Source: an uncultured Verrucomicrobiales bacterium (GTDB lineage Bacteria; Verrucomicrobiota; Verrucomicrobiia; Verrucomicrobiales; DEV007). Taken from it: a stretch of DNA of 64,000 nt. The DNA lies in NCBI GenBank assembly GCA_937891465.1, contig CALAHF010000205.1, forward strand, positions 17,774-81,773, written 5' to 3'. Of the stretch, positions 63,575 to 64,000 are shown one piece after another. The notes under the pieces are model-generated. The model saw only the letters and a program-made list of their open reading frames with translations. It had not been told where the DNA came from and searched no databases. Every line of letters starts with the position of its first letter. Position 1 is the stretch's first letter. The position numbers and the translations under genes are program-made.

Positions 63575-64000
63575 TTAAGCAATGCCCAAATACTTGTCAC
63601 GGCCGGCCGCCAGCGCGGCGATTTTCCGATCTGCGATAGAGCGTTTCAGCATCCAGAAACCACAATCGGGATGAATCCAGCGGACTCGATTTCCTCCAAG
63701 TTCGGACTCTGCTTTTTCGATCCGGCTCGCAATTTGGTCGGCCGTTTCAATGTGATTCACTTTGATGTCAACGACGCCCAAACCAATTGCGATGCGATCA
63801 TCAACCTCTTTCAAAGCATTCAAATCGTCATCAGGTCGATGCGCCAATTCCAGCACAAGGTGATCCGCATTCAGCGCACTGAGGAAATCAGTCAACGGTT
63901 TCCATCCGCCCGACTGAATCGTTTGGCCGCCGTAATTTCCAAAACAAAAGTGAACAGCTGTTTCGGTTCCCTCGTCTGTTGCATCAAGAATTTTATTGAT
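63575..64000 (-). CDS. MetE/UROD-like (cobalamin-independent methionine synthase family) protein, C-terminal part
   Basis: The gene enters from the right end of the window; only its C-terminal 141 or so residues are seen. FGNYGGQTIQSGGWKPLTDF, HLVLELAHRPDDDLNALKEV, IGLGVVDIKVNHIETADQIA and NRVRWIHPDCGFWMLKRSIA are typical, with the zinc-ligand cysteine in HPDCG. Members transfer methyl groups to thiols using a zinc site; many small stand-alone homologues act on unknown substrates. Confidence 0.85.
   Translation of the reverse strand: MNKILDATDEGTETAVHFCFGNYGGQTIQSGGWKPLTDFLSALNADHLVLELAHRPDDDLNALKEVDDRIAIGLGVVDIKVNHIETADQIASRIEKAESELGGNRVRWIHPDCGFWMLKRSIADRKIAALAAGRDKYLGIA

Overview
The window looks like a chromosomal segment of a Verrucomicrobiota (or related Planctomycetota-type) heterotroph. 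The evidence is family content: two DUF1501 proteins each paired with a DUF1549/DUF1553 protein, one DUF1592/1588/1585-type cytochrome-like protein, five Cys-type sulfatases (one cut by the window start), SHD1 domains, a DUF1080 hydrolase, a ceramidase-like enzyme and HTTM proteins. This lifestyle usually means breakdown of sulfated polysaccharides. No rRNA, tRNA, CRISPR array, phage or transposase gene was seen.

Layout. 1-9.5 kb: sulfatase tail, MOSC protein, DhnA-type aldolase, a frameshifted membrane gene, a DUF1501 + SHD1/DUF1549/DUF1553 operon, a frameshifted membrane gene leading into a Tat-type sulfatase, and a BPL_N-type gene with two stop codons. 9.8-17 kb: ceramidase-like enzyme, a formate dehydrogenase whose in-frame UGA is very probably selenocysteine, then folB, a DUF721 protein, two cyclophilins and an AlkD-like glycosylase. 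17.4-20.7 kb: two paralogous cassettes, each a small FPMYS-motif membrane protein followed by an HTTM protein, arranged head to head. 20.8-28 kb: YchJ-like and VF530 proteins, a decayed NDH-2/cNMP/CBS gene, an acyltransferase with ankyrin repeats inserted, and a decayed malectin/propeller gene. 28-40.6 kb: PSCyt1/DUF1549/DUF1553 + DUF1501 operon, sulfatase, ECF sigma with an unusual membrane partner, DUF423, ADP-ribosylglycohydrolase, DUF1592-type protein and a frameshifted NlpC/P60 gene. 40.7-50 kb: glycerol kinase, BatD and a TPR/SH3 partner, DhaK, an SGNH hydrolase, ribokinase. 50-64 kb: ROK-like kinase, two sulfatases, UvrD-type helicase, a second SGNH hydrolase, RluD-type synthase, DUF1080, a double-thioredoxin protein, a deleted XylR-type regulator, an enolase-superfamily enzyme, a small decayed ORF and a MetE-like gene running off the end.

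Two things stand out beyond the gene list. First, a family of short intergenic repeats built from a 22-bp unit with core AGGGT occurs at eleven loci (about one per 6 kb), as direct pairs, inverted pairs, one single and one triple. Some copies have become part of coding sequence or supply a stop codon. Second, eight loci are interrupted genes. Several carry multiple independent lesions, which points to gene decay, although assembly error cannot be excluded for the single-frameshift cases.
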